NCBI GenBank assembly: GCA_041946865.1
Contig: JBHGBF010000140.1
Location: forward strand, 1 to 14,145
Direction: 5' to 3'
Source of the DNA: RPQK01 sp041946865
Lineage (GTDB): Bacteria; Acidobacteriota; UBA6911; RPQK01
DNA length: 14,145 nt
Part shown: piece by piece, positions 14,004-14,145 of the stretch
Layout: every line of letters begins with the position of its first letter
Position numbering within the stretch: position 1 is the stretch's first letter
Position numbers and translations under genes: made by a program
Notes under the pieces: model-generated
Database searches by the model: none
The model's input: the letters and a program-made list of their open reading frames with translations, nothing else
What the model was told of the DNA's origin: nothing

Positions 14004-14145
14004 TTGAACCTCTGAACCTCTGAACCTTTCAACCTTTGAACCTTTGAACCTCTGAACCTTTTAACCTTTGAACCTTTGAACCTTTTAACCTTTGAACCTC
14101 TGAACCTTTGAACCTCTGAACCTCTGAACCTCTGAACCTTTGAAC
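14004..14145. repeat. 8-bp tandem repeat array, consensus TYTGAACC
   Basis: About 17.8 head-to-tail 8-bp units run to the end of the window without an indel. The AACC half is invariant. Variation is confined to positions 2 and 4: TCTGAACC, TTTGAACC, TTTTAACC and TTTCAACC. The array starts 18 bp after the DUF2911 stop codon. It is cut by the window edge, so its true length is unknown. Confidence 0.95.

Noticed and set aside
14004..14145. Terminal repeat as a CRISPR array or tRNA T-arm cluster
   Set aside because: Units are 8 bp with no spacers, far too short for CRISPR. The GGTTCAAA complement resembles a T-loop only by chance, and no acceptor or anticodon stems are present.

Overview
The window is GC-rich, densely coded bacterial DNA with nine protein genes and no RNA genes. 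The gene content suggests an environmental, uncultured lineage, most likely Acidobacteriota. The supporting features are a Tat-exported sulfatase, a DUF2911 secreted protein, a membrane-protein/HTH_27 regulator pair, a B12-binding radical SAM protein, large GT-C membrane proteins and REP-like intergenic hairpins. This assignment is inference from gene types, not from a marker gene. The window ends inside an 8-bp tandem repeat, which may be a contig edge.

Region 1 (1-4500, plus strand). A REP-like hairpin cluster (20-114) precedes three co-directional genes with short gaps: a heparan-N-sulfatase-like sulfatase (176-1705), a PaaK/CapK-type adenylate-forming ligase (1775-3085), and a two-domain protein (3139-4500). 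The last carries an N-terminal GNAT acyltransferase fused to a C-terminal BKACE (DUF849) beta-keto acid cleavage domain. These could form one pathway: an acid is activated to a CoA ester, the BKACE exchanges acyl groups with CoA, and the GNAT domain uses the resulting acyl-CoA.

Region 2 (4501-7523). A convergent gap with hairpins is followed by a second, more divergent PaaK-like protein on the minus strand (4694-6142), whose nucleotide loop is altered. A 94-104 bp divergent promoter region separates it from a GT-C-like membrane protein on the plus strand (6246-7523).

Region 3 (7454-12295, minus strand). In transcription order: a large GT-C glycosyltransferase-like membrane protein with a beta-rich C-terminal half (12295-10118), a six-helix membrane protein (10050-9388), an HTH_27 winged-helix regulator overlapping it by 17 bp (9404-9018), and a cobalamin-binding radical SAM enzyme (8926-7454). 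Two near-identical operator-like elements sharing TACTTTGCAT...AAGT lie just upstream of the membrane gene and just upstream of the radical SAM gene. They suggest that the HTH protein controls both. The 3' end of the radical SAM gene overlaps the convergent membrane gene by 70 bp.

Region 4 (12296-14145, plus strand). A divergent region rich in hairpins, a PhnB-like VOC protein (12582-13055), an intergenic stretch with a perfect 22-bp palindrome, a DUF2911 exported protein (13353-13985), and then about 17.8 copies of an 8-bp repeat running to the end of the window.

A recurring trait is a -10-like hexamer only 6-10 nt upstream of the start codon, without a clear Shine-Dalgarno, in several genes. 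This suggests leaderless transcripts. Overall the window looks like a cell-envelope or small-molecule modification neighbourhood, but no complete known pathway is present.
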